Made by a program: the position numbers and the translations under genes
Notes under the pieces: model-generated
The model's input: the letters and a program-made list of their open reading frames with translations, nothing else
Told to the model about the DNA's origin: nothing
Databases searched by the model: none
DNA from: Colocasia esculenta
Lineage: Eukaryota; Streptophyta; Magnoliopsida; Alismatales; Araceae
Length of the DNA: 64,000 nt
Assembly (NCBI GenBank): GCA_014218235.1
Contig: JACBKR010001157.1
Coordinates: forward strand, 310,001 to 374,000
Direction of reading: 5' to 3'
Part shown: positions 25,601 to 35,763 of the stretch, one piece after another
Position numbering within the stretch: position 1 is the stretch's first letter
How the letters are laid out: each line of letters opens with the position of its first letter

Positions 25601-25757
25601 TCACTTCTTGAGAGATGAGGTTGCAAAGAAGTCCTTTGAACTCCATTTCATTGAAACTGAAAAACAAGTTGCAGACATTTTCACCAAACCCCTTCCTGAA
25701 AACAGATTTTCATCTTTGAGGAGAGAACTTGGTCTTTGTAAATGTCCACATTCTTGA
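22620..25757 (+). CDS. Ty1/copia (Sirevirus-like) pol: PR-IN-RT-RNaseH
   Basis: An uninterrupted 1045-codon ORF. The protease start is seen in WFLDSGCSRHMTGD (about residues 13-26; DSG active site). A GAG-pre-integrase HH-CC-like region follows (WHKRLGHAS, then CGICAKGKQTRKSF). The integrase core has D in HMDLFGP, D in LTDHGGEFEN and E in VVERKNR. The common QNG before VVERKNR reads QNE here. Reverse transcriptase has QMDVKSAFLNG and YVDDIIFG. RNase H has YCDADYAG, KSTSG and STAEAEYVA, and the C-terminus has DIFTKPL. Copia order (IN before RT) is clear. The start is only the first ATG after the TGA at 22611; natively it would be part of a gag-pol polyprotein. The element lacks 5' gag and both LTRs, so it could not move on its own, although pol looks young. 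Sirevirus affiliation is inferred from the GPNSVWVPK junction and repeated purine tracts. Confidence 0.95.
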   Translation: MQEGRAPNSNVWFLDSGCSRHMTGDRAKFSFLIEKEGGSVTFGGKNKGKIIGSGKVGQTSSNFVVNVLLVDGLDYNLLSISQLCDKGHKVVFESDFCKIIDSSTDKIKFFGKRENNVYMINLNKNFSENLCFVANKNEIALTWHKRLGHASFRTMNKLLRLNLVKGLPESFSKVENQVCGICAKGKQTRKSFKNFNEVLTSKPLELLHMDLFGPTRILSLSGKRYGFVIIDDFTRFTWVIFLSHKSDTCLEFRNFCTTVLTTYPYKIKNILTDHGGEFENTSFSDLCAEFQIFHKFSSPRTPEQNEVVERKNRTLVEMARYMLLGSNLPKSFWAEAVNTANHILNRALIIPKIRKTPYELLKNKKPTVSYFKTFGCKCFVHNNNKENLDKFDAKSQEAIFLGYSEVSRAFKVYILKTKTVEESPHVIFDENSFSTNNSKSCRERQDTEEDEFIVDSSPTVEEFENIEENLNTPSPSGSGNIVPEVGTSEQVISEHRFLRDHPLDNVVGNVHDRVRTRSSFLHDIEEDPLALISQIEPKSIDEALSSSDWINVMHDELHQFERNQVWELVPRPSDQTVIGTRWVFRNKLNEIGQVIRNKASLVAKGYNQEFGIDFEESYAPVAKLEAVRIFLAFASSMKFQVYQMDVKSAFLNGYIKENVFVEQPPGFENEKHHNHVFKLNKALYGLKQAPRAWYDRLSTFLLEKGYSRGNIDQTLFTKTVKNQIIVVQIYVDDIIFGSTNIGLCTEFSNQMKNEFEMSLIGDLTFFLGLQVNQTSEGIFISQAKYVKELLKRFDFQNLKHSSTPIAINAKLEEDSNGKSVDPKTYRGMIGSLLYLTTSRPDIQFSVYLCARFQSNPKESHMLAVKRIFKYLVGTCDLGIWYPANCKLDLIAYCDADYAGCKLDRKSTSGLCLFLGGCLISWASKKQHSVALSTAEAEYVAAGRCGTQILWVKHQLLNYNQDLGCVPILCDNTSAINLSKNPIQHSRIKHIEIRHHFLRDEVAKKSFELHFIETEKQVADIFTKPLPENRFSSLRRELGLCKCPHS

Positions 25758-25964
25758 TCTCTCTTTAAGTTTGGGTTGAGTGTTATGCACTGTTTAAGGG
25801 GGAGTTCTTTTCATATCATAACCCTTTGCTTCCTTCAGTCACATTGTCCATATCTCTCTCAATTCCACTACCATTTCCTTTGGACAATAAATTCTTCAAC
25901 TCTTAGTGTGTTGAAATTTCTTGGTATATCAAATGGTGACTTGGAGAAGGACAGGTTAGGCTTG
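25758..25964 (+). other. copia 3' untranslated segment with purine tract
   Basis: AAGGGGGAG at 25796-25804 is a polypurine-tract candidate 38 bases after the pol stop. A second, GAGGGGGAG, lies at 28334-28342 beyond nested LTR D. More than one purine tract after pol is a known feature of Sireviruses. No LTR start could be recognised after either. Confidence 0.6.
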
Positions 25965-28260
25965 TGTGGATGAATGCCTCGGCCAAGCCCGTTAAACCAA
26001 TAACGTACTTGATCCGAATCCGTCTCCCGCGGACGGGCCGAAGCCTTGCAAGGGAAACCAAACCACAGTCCGTGTAAACACAAAGGAACACGCCATTTTA
26101 TATATATAATTCACAAGTTACATAGCCAAATTTCCACAAAACTGAAAAGAAGTACAAGAGCCTGGGGCATACCCCGAGGTACAACTGAAGAAAGTAAACA
26201 ACTAACTAAACTACAATGCTGGAGTACTACACAGCTGGAACTACACCACTGGAGGTACTGACCCTGCACCGCTACGACGCAGCTCTGAGCTGGACGACGG
26301 TCTTGAAACGTCCTCCTCGCTCTCACCTGTAGGGGTAGGGGTGAGCCTCGCTAGTCACTGGCTCAGTAGGAAACTCCCCCAATACCGAGCAAACTAAAAC
26401 CATAGGTACGAAAGCAGTAAACAATACCAACAAATTATAGAACAGCTAAACAGAATATTAAAGCTGTAAAAGTACTCACCGTCTGCCGACTACGTAAAAC
26501 AACTTTAATAATTAAACGGCAAACCAGTACAGGTGTACAAGCTAAAGTAGAGACAGCCAACACGAGCCACGTGAACTGGTTCGCGACACCAGAAACTGAC
26601 TCGGACAAGCTAACACAGGTCTACCTCTCAGTCTCGCAGCCACGGACGAAAGGTCCAGCTGCCGCTCCACGTGAAAAGGTCAAGCAACTGTGGAGACCAA
26701 CTAAACACCACCACCTGCGGACCACACGGTCGCAGGCTCATGCCTGACACCTCAGGAGACCCTGGCCCGGGCTCTCTAGAGTGAGGCACTGGAAAAGGAC
26801 TAGCTGGGGACCAGTGTCGACTACTGGTGTCCGTACCCCCAACTACGAGCGCGCTACAAGTGACAAAAGACAAACACAAGTGTCACTGTCCCACTGTCGT
26901 CTTTCCCTCAGCCAGACGTGCAACTCAAACACAAGAGTGAGGGTGTCCAGGTCAGACGACACAGACCTCGACGGTACAACACAAGTACCGAGACAAAGCC
27001 CCGAGTTAACAGTCTGGCTCACAAAGAACCTGGGGCACCCAACTGGAGAGGTAACCACGGTAGGCGTCGTACTACAAGCCACGTACACAGAACCACGTGC
27101 ACGTCACACACAAACCACGTGAAACCTCACGTAAACCACAAGTAACAATGGTTCACTACACGTGAACACAACTGACTCGAGTAATACAACGCGCAGCACG
27201 AAAGTAAGTAGCTAACAGCATACCTTGTATGCTAAACACGAGAGCCATGTGCACTCAGTGCACCTCATGTGTCAACGCACATGCATTATCGATAAATACC
27301 ATAATTAGTCATTCATGTTTATAACCAGTAGGCGGCAACATCGACTGCCGCTTACAGGAAGTCGACGGCAAGGGATCTGGCCATCTACATCTTGGCTGAG
27401 GAGCTTGGCGACAAGCGATGTTGACGCCAAGTTCTTCGGCCTCAAACCCTGCAGAAACCCTAATCCGGCTCTACAGGTTTTCCAACCGTTTAAACTACAG
27501 AAAAATATACTGAAACGGTTCTTTAAACATGCATGAACCCAAAACAACCCAACACAGCATGCTTTGTTCACTAAATTACTCAAACCACCCATTATCCCCG
27601 TATGGTGCAACTTAATCCGAAAATATATTATCATGCTGATTCAGGTGGTTACGATGTGTTTTAATGTTTCTATGGAGCTAAACGGGTTCGTCCCCTACCT
27701 CAAAACACGCTAGAACCTCCCGCAATCTCCCGGTTCACGCCGAACCCTCCGCGAGTTCCCACGAGAATTGCACCACGTCACGACATTTCCTCGCACAATT
27801 CGGCGACGCCACGCGTTCCACGATCCTCCAAGCACCCTTCAGTACCTGTTGAAAGCTTTAAAACCACTGGGACAAAAAACTGGGGCAAGAGGGGAAGAGA
27901 ACCAGGTAAGAAACCTGCCCTCGGGTGAGCCTATAACCTGCAGAATTCTCAGGTTGGCGTCAACCCCTATGCCACCAAGAACAACCGCCACCATAAACGT
28001 CCACATCCTAAGCCGCCAAGTTCATGCAGTCAACGTCCACTTACCTGGACGCCAACCAGTCAACGGCCACCCCTGGCCGCCAACTCCAACTGAATTGCAG
28101 CAGGTCCTATTTCATTTCAGGACCAACCCTGCACTTCACCTGCTCAAGCCACACATCCACACCATACATTCCACACAACCAACTCACATTGGCCTTACAA
28201 CGGCCGCCACAACCACAATACACACGATCCGCATGGATCCGAAAAGCACACGACGTTACA
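25965..28260 (-). mobile_element. Solo LTR D nested in copia fragment, TSD GCTTG
   Basis: It begins TGTGGATGAATGCC and ends CACGACGTTACA. GCTTG flanks it at 25960-25964 and 28261-28265. At 2296 bp it is GC-richer than its surroundings, with no coding content. The block ggtgagc...ctagtca.tggctcagtag (about 26339) matches a block in LTR B (about 12594), suggesting the same minus orientation and a related family. It holds GGCGTC/GACGCC-type motif clusters at 27325-27440 and 27950-28090. Confidence 0.88.
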
Positions 28261-28265
28261 GCTTG

Positions 28266-28350
28266 TCTGGACACTTTCACTATGCGTGAGTACATATCTC
28301 CGCCAAGTACTAAGAAATGAATATGCAATTGCTGAGGGGGAGCTTTACCA
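28266..28350 (+). other. copia 3' remnant after LTR D
   Basis: It continues the copia downstream region interrupted by LTR D and includes purine tract GAGGGGGAG at 28334-28342. The junction back into LTR C lies somewhere after it and could not be placed exactly. Confidence 0.4.
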
Positions 28351-28526
28351 TACTGGTTTCCTAAACGAGAATTAGATGTTTTCCCCAAATCACTCAAACA
28401 TGTGGTTTTGAGTCATGCTCGGACTAGGATTTCGGACCTCCAGAGCGAGTTTTGGGTCACAACGGGATGACACGTCATGTCCTGGCCGAGCTAACAACCC
28501 AGGACCACTGAGAGGAAGATTGCGAC

Positions 28527-28610
28527 AACCATCCTGTCGCGGCTTGGTCGCGACAAGTGGAGGGGCCATGACCTACTCTAGATCACGTCGAGATCCTTGT
28601 CGCATTTTGG
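28527..28610. repeat. Cluster of GTCGC/GCGAC inverted motifs
   Basis: TGTCGCGGC, GGTCGCGACAAG, GCGACAACC and TTGTCGCA occur within about 85 bases of LTR C. A GTGTCGACAC palindrome lies at the other side of the copia insertion (about 22122). This parallels the CTGTCGACAG cluster of LTR B. Confidence 0.6.
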
Positions 28611-30376
28611 GCCAGACAGGCCCTGGCTCCTGTACATTGTCCACTGTTTGGGTTGTTTTCATTCAGGGTTTGTCATGTCTTTCAAGGTCTCTTCATGCAT
28701 TGATAAACCTATTTAAATAATATTTAATTACTTGAACATGGCTCTAAATTCTTAATTCATGACTAGATCTATCTCTACTTGTTGACTGTACTTCATCATA
28801 TCATCTACATATCATGTTAAAAAGTGATGAATAGCAAGTAAATTAATGTGATCATGCATTGATTTAGTCATGTTAGTACCCATGTTTAATGCTTGTTGCA
28901 CCAAAAGGATCCAAATGTTATACGTGCACATTTTTTCAAGAGTTACGCTTTATATGTCACACTCTACATTTGCACAAATTAGAAAAGCACTTTCTTGGTA
29001 TTGTGATGAACTCTCCATTAAATATTTTTTCTGTCAGACTAATGACTCATTTGTCGAGGTCTTCGTAAATCTCCTCCAACTATAGATTTTCATATGGCCG
29101 ATGAATAGATTGTACCATTGAAGTACCTCGAAAGTAGTGAGCACTTATTGTTCTCATCTTGATTTATTGGCGAGAGTGTGATAAACATGAACGATGCCAT
29201 CTAATAAAAAGTGAAATTATTGAAATTTAAGTCATTATACTACCCGAATGATCACTTGAACTTGATCTTGACATGTTGTTCTAGTTCATCTTGAATTCAT
29301 GTTATCATTACCCTTCGGTATACATTACTTGCTACATGATATCTTTATTCTTGAAATTCGTGATATGATTGGTCATACTTGATTGTATCTACATTCGCTA
29401 TCGTGAGATGTAAGATCCGGCACGACGAGTGTCTAGGGACTCTAATCTAGCCCTCTCGGTAGAGAGCTGAAAATATATTATTAACCATAGAGTATAATGA
29501 GTATTAACATTGCATCGTGCTAAGAGTCGTGTTTCATGTTTGGATGCTAGATACAATAACCACATTTACACGTGTTCATTACGTGTATTTAAGGTGGCAT
29601 CGATTTTTAATGCATATCGTGACTCGTGCTTGATCATGCTCGTTCATGCTTGTTCATGTTATACGTGCTCATTACTTGCTAGTTTAGTTGACATAGCCAA
29701 ATTCTTATTGCTCGTTACATGGCACTTGTTCACTTGCTTGATATCTAGTTAATACTTGCACATTGACAATCAAGCTTGATTACTTGTTCTCGGTCATCAC
29801 ATCACTAGTTCTCTTGATTACTCGTTCATCATGTTAGTCACGATTTCAACCGGATTTCCATTTCATGCCATGTATCATGTCATTGTCTCTAAAATACTAA
29901 TCACTTATACTCATTCATCAAAAAAAAAAAAAAATCACTTATACTCGTTGTGAAGATGTAAATCTTATTGAGTAAACATGTTCATCCCTACTTTAAAAAT
30001 ATTTTAGGTGACCATGATGAAGAAGTAGAGGACCAAGAATTTGATGGGGATCAAGAGTGAAGAGTAGTTATCAGCCATATAGTCTCTTTACCTTAGTCTA
30101 GTATAGTAGAATGAGTCTTGAAGTCTTGAAGTTGTAATATAATGTAATAGGTGGCGAGAAATAATCCTTATGTAATTTCTTTTTATTGAGTCTTGAAGTT
30201 GTAATAGACATTTGAGGCATTTTAGAATATTAATGAAATTTAGTTTTGATTTAATTATTGTGCCATTGTGTATATTATGATTTGAATGCTTGTTAGTTAG
30301 AGACTTTATTTGCCAGTTCATGTCTCGTGTATAACTCTGATCACTTCCGCTGCAGTGCTTGGGACCTGACAATATT

Positions 30377-30779
30377 TTTGACTTTCAACCCTAACAAGAG
30401 AAATGGAGAGGTAAGAATAGATTTAGACAATTTTGATGAGTAAAATTTGCTGCGCATATAGGTTCCTTGCATCTCATGAATGTGTAATAGATTCAATTTT
30501 ATTTTCTTTTAGGAAAAATATGTGGATATTGGGACTTATTTAAAATACACATCCATATGGCCACATCATGATTTATTGGTTAAAAGGATTCAAAAAAAAA
30601 AACTGATAACGTGCCAACCACTTTCAACCTGTCATTCAATTTTTTTATTTTTAAATTATGTAACGATGATGTAATACATATCTCATGGAAGTCTCAAAAT
30701 CAATATATTTATAATAAAAAAAAGAAGAAAATACCGCACAACGAGTAAGTACAAGTCTAAGTGTGAGCAAGTTTTGCTC
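30377..30779. other. AT-rich spacer, nothing recognised
   Basis: Between the LTR C duplication and the hairpin region I see only AT-rich sequence with A/T runs and short frames. Confidence 0.4.
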
Positions 30780-30985
30780 ATTTTCAACTGGGGAAATACT
30801 TAATGTTCGACCGTCCAGACAATTGATTTGTTCCGGCGTCCGAACTAGCACTATTTCATTGGGCAGCGCTCCTATTGCGCCGTAGTAGGAGCGCTGCCCA
30901 ATGAGACAACGCTAGCTCAGATGTCCGGGTAAATCCCACACTCGGACGTCCGGACGTGCAACATTTCTCTTTCAATTGGGGTATT
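30780..30985. repeat. Long imperfect hairpin with perfect 19-bp core
   Basis: The core arms TCATTGGGCAGCGCTCCTA (30856-30874) and its exact complement (30886-30904) enclose an 11-base loop. Outside this the pairing continues imperfectly for about 70-80 more bases per side (gattt.. ccgg .. ctagc shared by both arms; CGTCC near the outer ends). It could be a small MITE or a precursor-like small-RNA locus. No target duplication was identified. Confidence 0.7.
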
Positions 30986-30989
30986 AGCC

Positions 30990-31555
30990 GATTCCCTTTC
31001 CGTGATTCTTTTTCCCTTGGCATATAAAAGCAGCCAATTTTAGAAAGCTTTTAGAGACCGACATAAATTGCTCTTTTGTGGTCTAGCGTCAAATAACTAG
31101 ACTTATAAGACAGTGAAAACTCAATGTGACTTCAGAGTGCCCAAACGTGGTCCATGTCTAATTTATGTTTATGCACAATCCTTTATTTTTCACCCCGCAA
31201 GTGCGGCAGGAGATTACGGGCCACCTCGCACTCATCCGCCACCAAATAATGCCGCTCAGGCGCTTATAGAAAACCAGACTTTTGACACCCTTTAACAAGT
31301 TGCGCCCGGGCGCCCCACTATCGGTGAAAAGATAGAACCCCACACGGGGTTCCCGGATAAGATTACTACTTGTTTTCTTAGATCATTAAATAATAGTGTA
31401 CTCTCTCTTTCTCTCCCCGCGCTATCATGTCTGTCAAATCCAGTGTGTTTAAAGTAGAACTCCATTCACAGACCCTTCCTACGGTTAAGTACATGTGGAT
31501 AACTCTTGGGCTGTTGGCTGCATTACGATCTTTCATCCAACATTATGATAAAAAA
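30990..31555. other. Unassigned; possible TATA box
   Basis: CATATAAAAG at about 31021 has the form of a plant TATA box. No ORF downstream shows a recognisable motif, and the GC-rich stretch 31195-31360 matches nothing I know. It may be promoter-like DNA of a degraded element. Confidence 0.2.
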
Positions 31556-31787
31556 AAGGATTTTTTTACATATTAATCCAAAATTTTAGTTAATTACATA
31601 TTGGTCTATCTTATTATATTAGTCCCTCAAAATGTATAAATCTTACATATTAATCTCTATTAGAAGAATTTTCCTACAAAATTTTAAAATTTTTGAAAGA
31701 CTAATATAATAATAGTTAGATTTGAAAGATTAATCTATAATTAATTAAGTTTATAAAGACTAATATGTCAAAAACCCTAAAAAAATA
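31556..31787. mobile_element. Short MITE-like inverted repeat, ~230 bp
   Basis: The left end (gatttttttacatattaatcc) and the complement of the right end (gggtttttgacatattagtc) match with substitutions. The pairing continues inward (ttaattacatatt / ttaattatagatt). No clear target duplication. Superfamily unknown. Confidence 0.55.
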
Positions 31788-32047
31788 TAGGAACAAGATA
31801 TAAGTAATAGTTTTTTAATTTTTTAGAAGTATACCAAGGTTAGCGTCTTTGGTGAAGATCTACAACAATCTTAACGTGTCTGGGGTCCATGGTCCACCCA
31901 TCCCCCGTAGCGATCGTAGTCAATGGACAACTCCTGTTACTGCACGACCATGGATGGGTTTTTCTTTATATTTTGTTTTTTTGATGGGTAAGTGGACGGG
32001 GGCGGAGGAGGTGACGGAGAGGGGCGTGGGATTGAACCCGCGTTCTC
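31788..32047. other. Spacer, nothing recognised
   Basis: Short non-repetitive sequence before the foldback hAT element. An open frame across it (31849-32142) has no recognisable motif. Confidence 0.3.
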
Positions 32048-32055
32048 CCCTCGAC

Positions 32056-33213
32056 CATGGTTTGCTGGAGCGGCGATTCAAATCGAATTGGGTTCGTCTT
32101 GATTCGATCCGATTCGCATGGAATCAGAGCGAATCGGTCTGATTCGTTCTGGATTATTATATATATATTTAATATAACACATATAATATATATATATATA
32201 TGTGTGTGTATATAACTCATGGGAAACACGATTTCTTCTTCATACGTATTTACCTTAATATCATTTAAGTAAATGTTAGTATTTATAGTTTCATTTAAGA
32301 TATTACATGTAAATAAGGAAGTACCCCTCATTTGAATCTAATAAAAATATCAAAAAAATCATATCTCTTACTAATAAAAAGTCAACTCTCCCATCGAAGA
32401 AGAAAATCACGATTTCAATCATTTTAGCGAAATGCTAACTTTCTAATCTCTCATAATTTAGCCTATCTAAAAATTTGATAATTCAAATAAATCATATGGA
32501 ACACTAAAAATCTAAAGTCCAGTAAAAAAAGTCAAACGTGCATGTGACTTCTTCAAGAGAGCCACTCTCCTACTGACAGTACTTAATCTGCTTGAGACCT
32601 CTCAGGATTTGGTCAAACCTAAATTATCATCATCCAAACTCATGAAAATTCACTTTCTAGTTTTCTTTAAATTAGAAAGTGTGAATTCTCATGAGCTTGG
32701 GTGATGATAGTTTAGATTTGACCAAATCTTGAGAGATCTCAAATAGACTATGTGCTGTTAGTAAGAGAGTGACTCTCTTGGAGAAGTCACATGCACGTTT
32801 GACTTTTTTTACCGAACTTTAAATATTTAGTATTTCATGTGATTTATTTGAATTATCAAATTTATAGATAGGCTAAATTATGAGAGATTAAAAAGTTAAC
32901 ATTTCACTAAAATCACCGAAATCGTGATTTTTCTTCTTCGACAGGAGAGTTGACTTTTTATTGATAAGAGATATAATTTTTTTGATATTTTTATTAGATT
33001 CAAATAAGAGGTACTTCCTTATTTACATATAATTTTAACATTTACTTAAATGATATTCAGGTAAATAAGTATAAAGAAGAAATGGAAAGAAATGGTATGT
33101 ATGTATGTACCCATGCAAATCAGATCGGATCAACCAAATCATGGATCGGATCTCCCCTGATCCGATCCGATTCCGCCGAATCAAGCTGATCCAATTCACC
33201 ATGCCAAACCTTG
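32056..33213. mobile_element. Foldback hAT-type MITE, 1158 bp, TSD CCCTCGAC
   Basis: The ends are CATGGTTTG and the complement of CAAGGTTTG, with exact duplications CCCTCGAC at 32048-32055 and 33214-33221. Almost the whole element is an inverted repeat: outer arms with GATCCGATTCG-type motifs, then long inner arms at 32231-32659 and 32673-33083 around a 13-base centre. The CA[A/T]GG terminus matches the autonomous hAT at 49231-53682. There is no coding capacity. A half-arm relative lies at 39665-39990. Confidence 0.85.
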
Positions 33214-33221
33214 CCCTCGAC

Positions 33222-35755
33222 CGCCCCATTTTCCAACAAGGAGCCGCCACCACGCCACAAGCATGGGCTTATATCTCTTATTTTGTATCATGTTTTGCAG
33301 AGAGGCTTTGTATAAAGAAAAATATACATAAATTGATCAGGTGCACTCTAAATACATCCTCTACCATGTTCATTAAAAATAATATATTTTTACACCGTCA
33401 TCAACCAAACATCCTATAAGAGGGAATTAACTTCGACACATTTGCACTGTCATCAAGTAGACCCCCTGACTTTTCGAGGAAATGCAGGATGTGACCATGC
33501 TAACATAATTCTATGATTGGCAACTAAACTTTGTCGAATTAACTCAGCAGTCAAAACGTTCAAATGTACAAAGGCCAAAGTTCAATGGGCATCATGCCAT
33601 CATAGACATAATGTTGAGAGCAGTGGTGGGTTTAGAATTTTATTTCGATGGAGCCTTAATAATACACTCATATCAATTCAGTGGACTTATGATAAAAAAA
33701 TTATCCCCCAATACAAATATTTTTATCCAGTGAGGTCACAAGACTCCACTGAACATATGTTAGATCCACCCCTGATTGAGAGGGTTTGTGGCAGTACTTT
33801 AACTGCCTATGCATGCACTGTCTTACATTATCGGTTCATCTCCCTGATTCGGAGTCCTTAATTAGTCCCTTCCGCACACAACTTTGGATAACTTTCACAC
33901 AAGCCTTGCACCTATCTTACAGCATCTGCATGTCTACAACGTACTCACCATGGATTTGATCGAGAATAAAATAACGTGTGCTTTTGGGCCACCTAGCATC
34001 AAGAGAAACAGAAATTAAAAACCAGAGTTCATTGCCTCAAGCTTCATCTGGTTGTACTTCTTTGCTCTTTGAAATGGTAACATTTTTCCGTCGAAAAAAG
34101 AGCTCCATCGATTAAAAATAATAATTATGTACATTTTCAGGCTCAGCAACACAAGTACTTAACTAAAGCAATCCTCAGCAACAGTAACAAATTAAATGCA
34201 ATAAAAAGGCATAGAAAATATTTACTATTTATTTACCTACGTTACTTATTTACCCTCCCACCCCCTCGTTTCTGTGAAGTATTTCTTCTGTCAATTCATT
34301 CCCATACTTTGGTTTCCTAAAAACTCTAGTCTTCTTCCATTACCACCAACCTTTTTTGTGAGACCTAGGTGGTCTCCATAAGAATCTTACAATGAGCATG
34401 TGAAACTAAATTGACATGCACTTTTCTTCCTTTTTTTTGGAAAGTGAAAATTTGTTATGCACTTTTCCAGAGATCCTCATCCTTCAAATTTGTTAACGCA
34501 CATCGCTGTTGTATCTCCTCCAACCGCCACCCCACAGGGTCGTACGAATATTATCCCTTTTCTTAACAGACATACCCATGCCTGCTTCTTTTTTTTCTTC
34601 TATTTTTTCTATCGCTGAAGATTCTCATCAAAAGCACCAGTTAATAGTTCAAATCAGGCAAATGCAAACACTAAGCACACTTTTCATGTATGATGAAAAA
34701 TATTTATTTTACTGGGTGTGTTGCCCCCCCCCCCAAAATAATAAAAAATAATAAAAACCCATAAGGGACTAGTAAAAGTGATGAACATTATTAATATAAC
34801 AACAGATGCAAGGGTATTAAAAAAGAAAACAAAAATCCTAGAAAGATTACTCTCCTACATTTGTAGTAGGGTGAGGGAATGGACCACTTATTGGCAATGT
34901 AAACGAGCTCCATTCACTTGATTTATTTGGGTACTTAAGGTGCTGTCATGTGTTAGACTCTATAAAGTGGGAATTTTGTGAGCTCCTACATCCAGTGAAT
35001 TCCCCTTCACTTAATAAACTCGTGGTACTATATGCATTCAAGTGGGGAAAAAGAAAAAGAATGCTTTACACGCCAAACATTTCTAAGCAATAACAAAGAA
35101 ACACTGATGTGCAGAGCTGTGGCAGAGGAAGGTTTTTCAGGTGAGAAGGACATCATATCACACAATCCTAGAGAAGACACACAGTTAATCACTTTAAAAT
35201 TGAAATGATTCCAGCTTTTAATCATAATGCAACAGCCATAACTATATTTCACCTTCTAAAAATGCATAACCATGTTTTAATCATCAATGGGAAAGCATTT
35301 TAGCATCCTGTTCCTGTTGAGTCATGATGAACATAGAAAATGAGACTCTGAATGGATGTAAAGATGGGTTGTCACCTCCAAAGAAGAATTTGCTGGAATA
35401 TCAATTCTAAAACACAGGAGATTCAGAAGGGTTTGTTTGTAGATTTGCATATTTACTAAAAATAAAACTACAATCGCCCGTGAGAATAAAAAGACATGGT
35501 TACCTCTGAATTTCTTCCACGTATCTGGACATGCATTTTCAGAATGCAAGTGGAGTTTATCAGAGAAAAGCATGATGGGGGGTTTGGGATAGATTAAAGT
35601 ATGTAAATACACCATATCAACAAGAAATTTTTAATACTAAAAGTTACACAAGAAACCGACAGAAACAGGACTTAAAGCCATGTACCCTTTCAAGGTACTC
35701 CTACGGGATGGAGCTAAGCCATGGATTGGCCACCGTTTCTGCTCAAGTTGGATCA
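33222..35755. other. 2.5-kb stretch without a recognisable gene
   Basis: The sequence is of mixed composition, with a C run near 34726-34735. Short frames on both strands (for example 33517-33861 plus, 35322-35615 minus) show no family motif. I found no bounded repeat. It may be single-copy intergenic DNA. Confidence 0.35.
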
Positions 35756-35763
35756 CTCACAGA

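Larger units (their letters stand above)
20802..30371 (+). mobile_element. Solo LTR C (Ty3-type) with nested insertions, TSD ATATT
   Basis: It begins TGTAGCACCTCGAAAAATTT and ends GGGACCTGACA. ATATT flanks it at 20797-20801 and 30372-30376. Its start matches the complement of LTR B and its end resembles that of B (GGACATGACA), so it lies in plus orientation. LTR sequence occupies about 20802-22140 and roughly 28350-30371. The middle is a copia fragment that itself holds LTR D. No Ty3 gag-pol is present, so this is a solo LTR of about 3.3 kb opened by later insertion. Confidence 0.82.
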
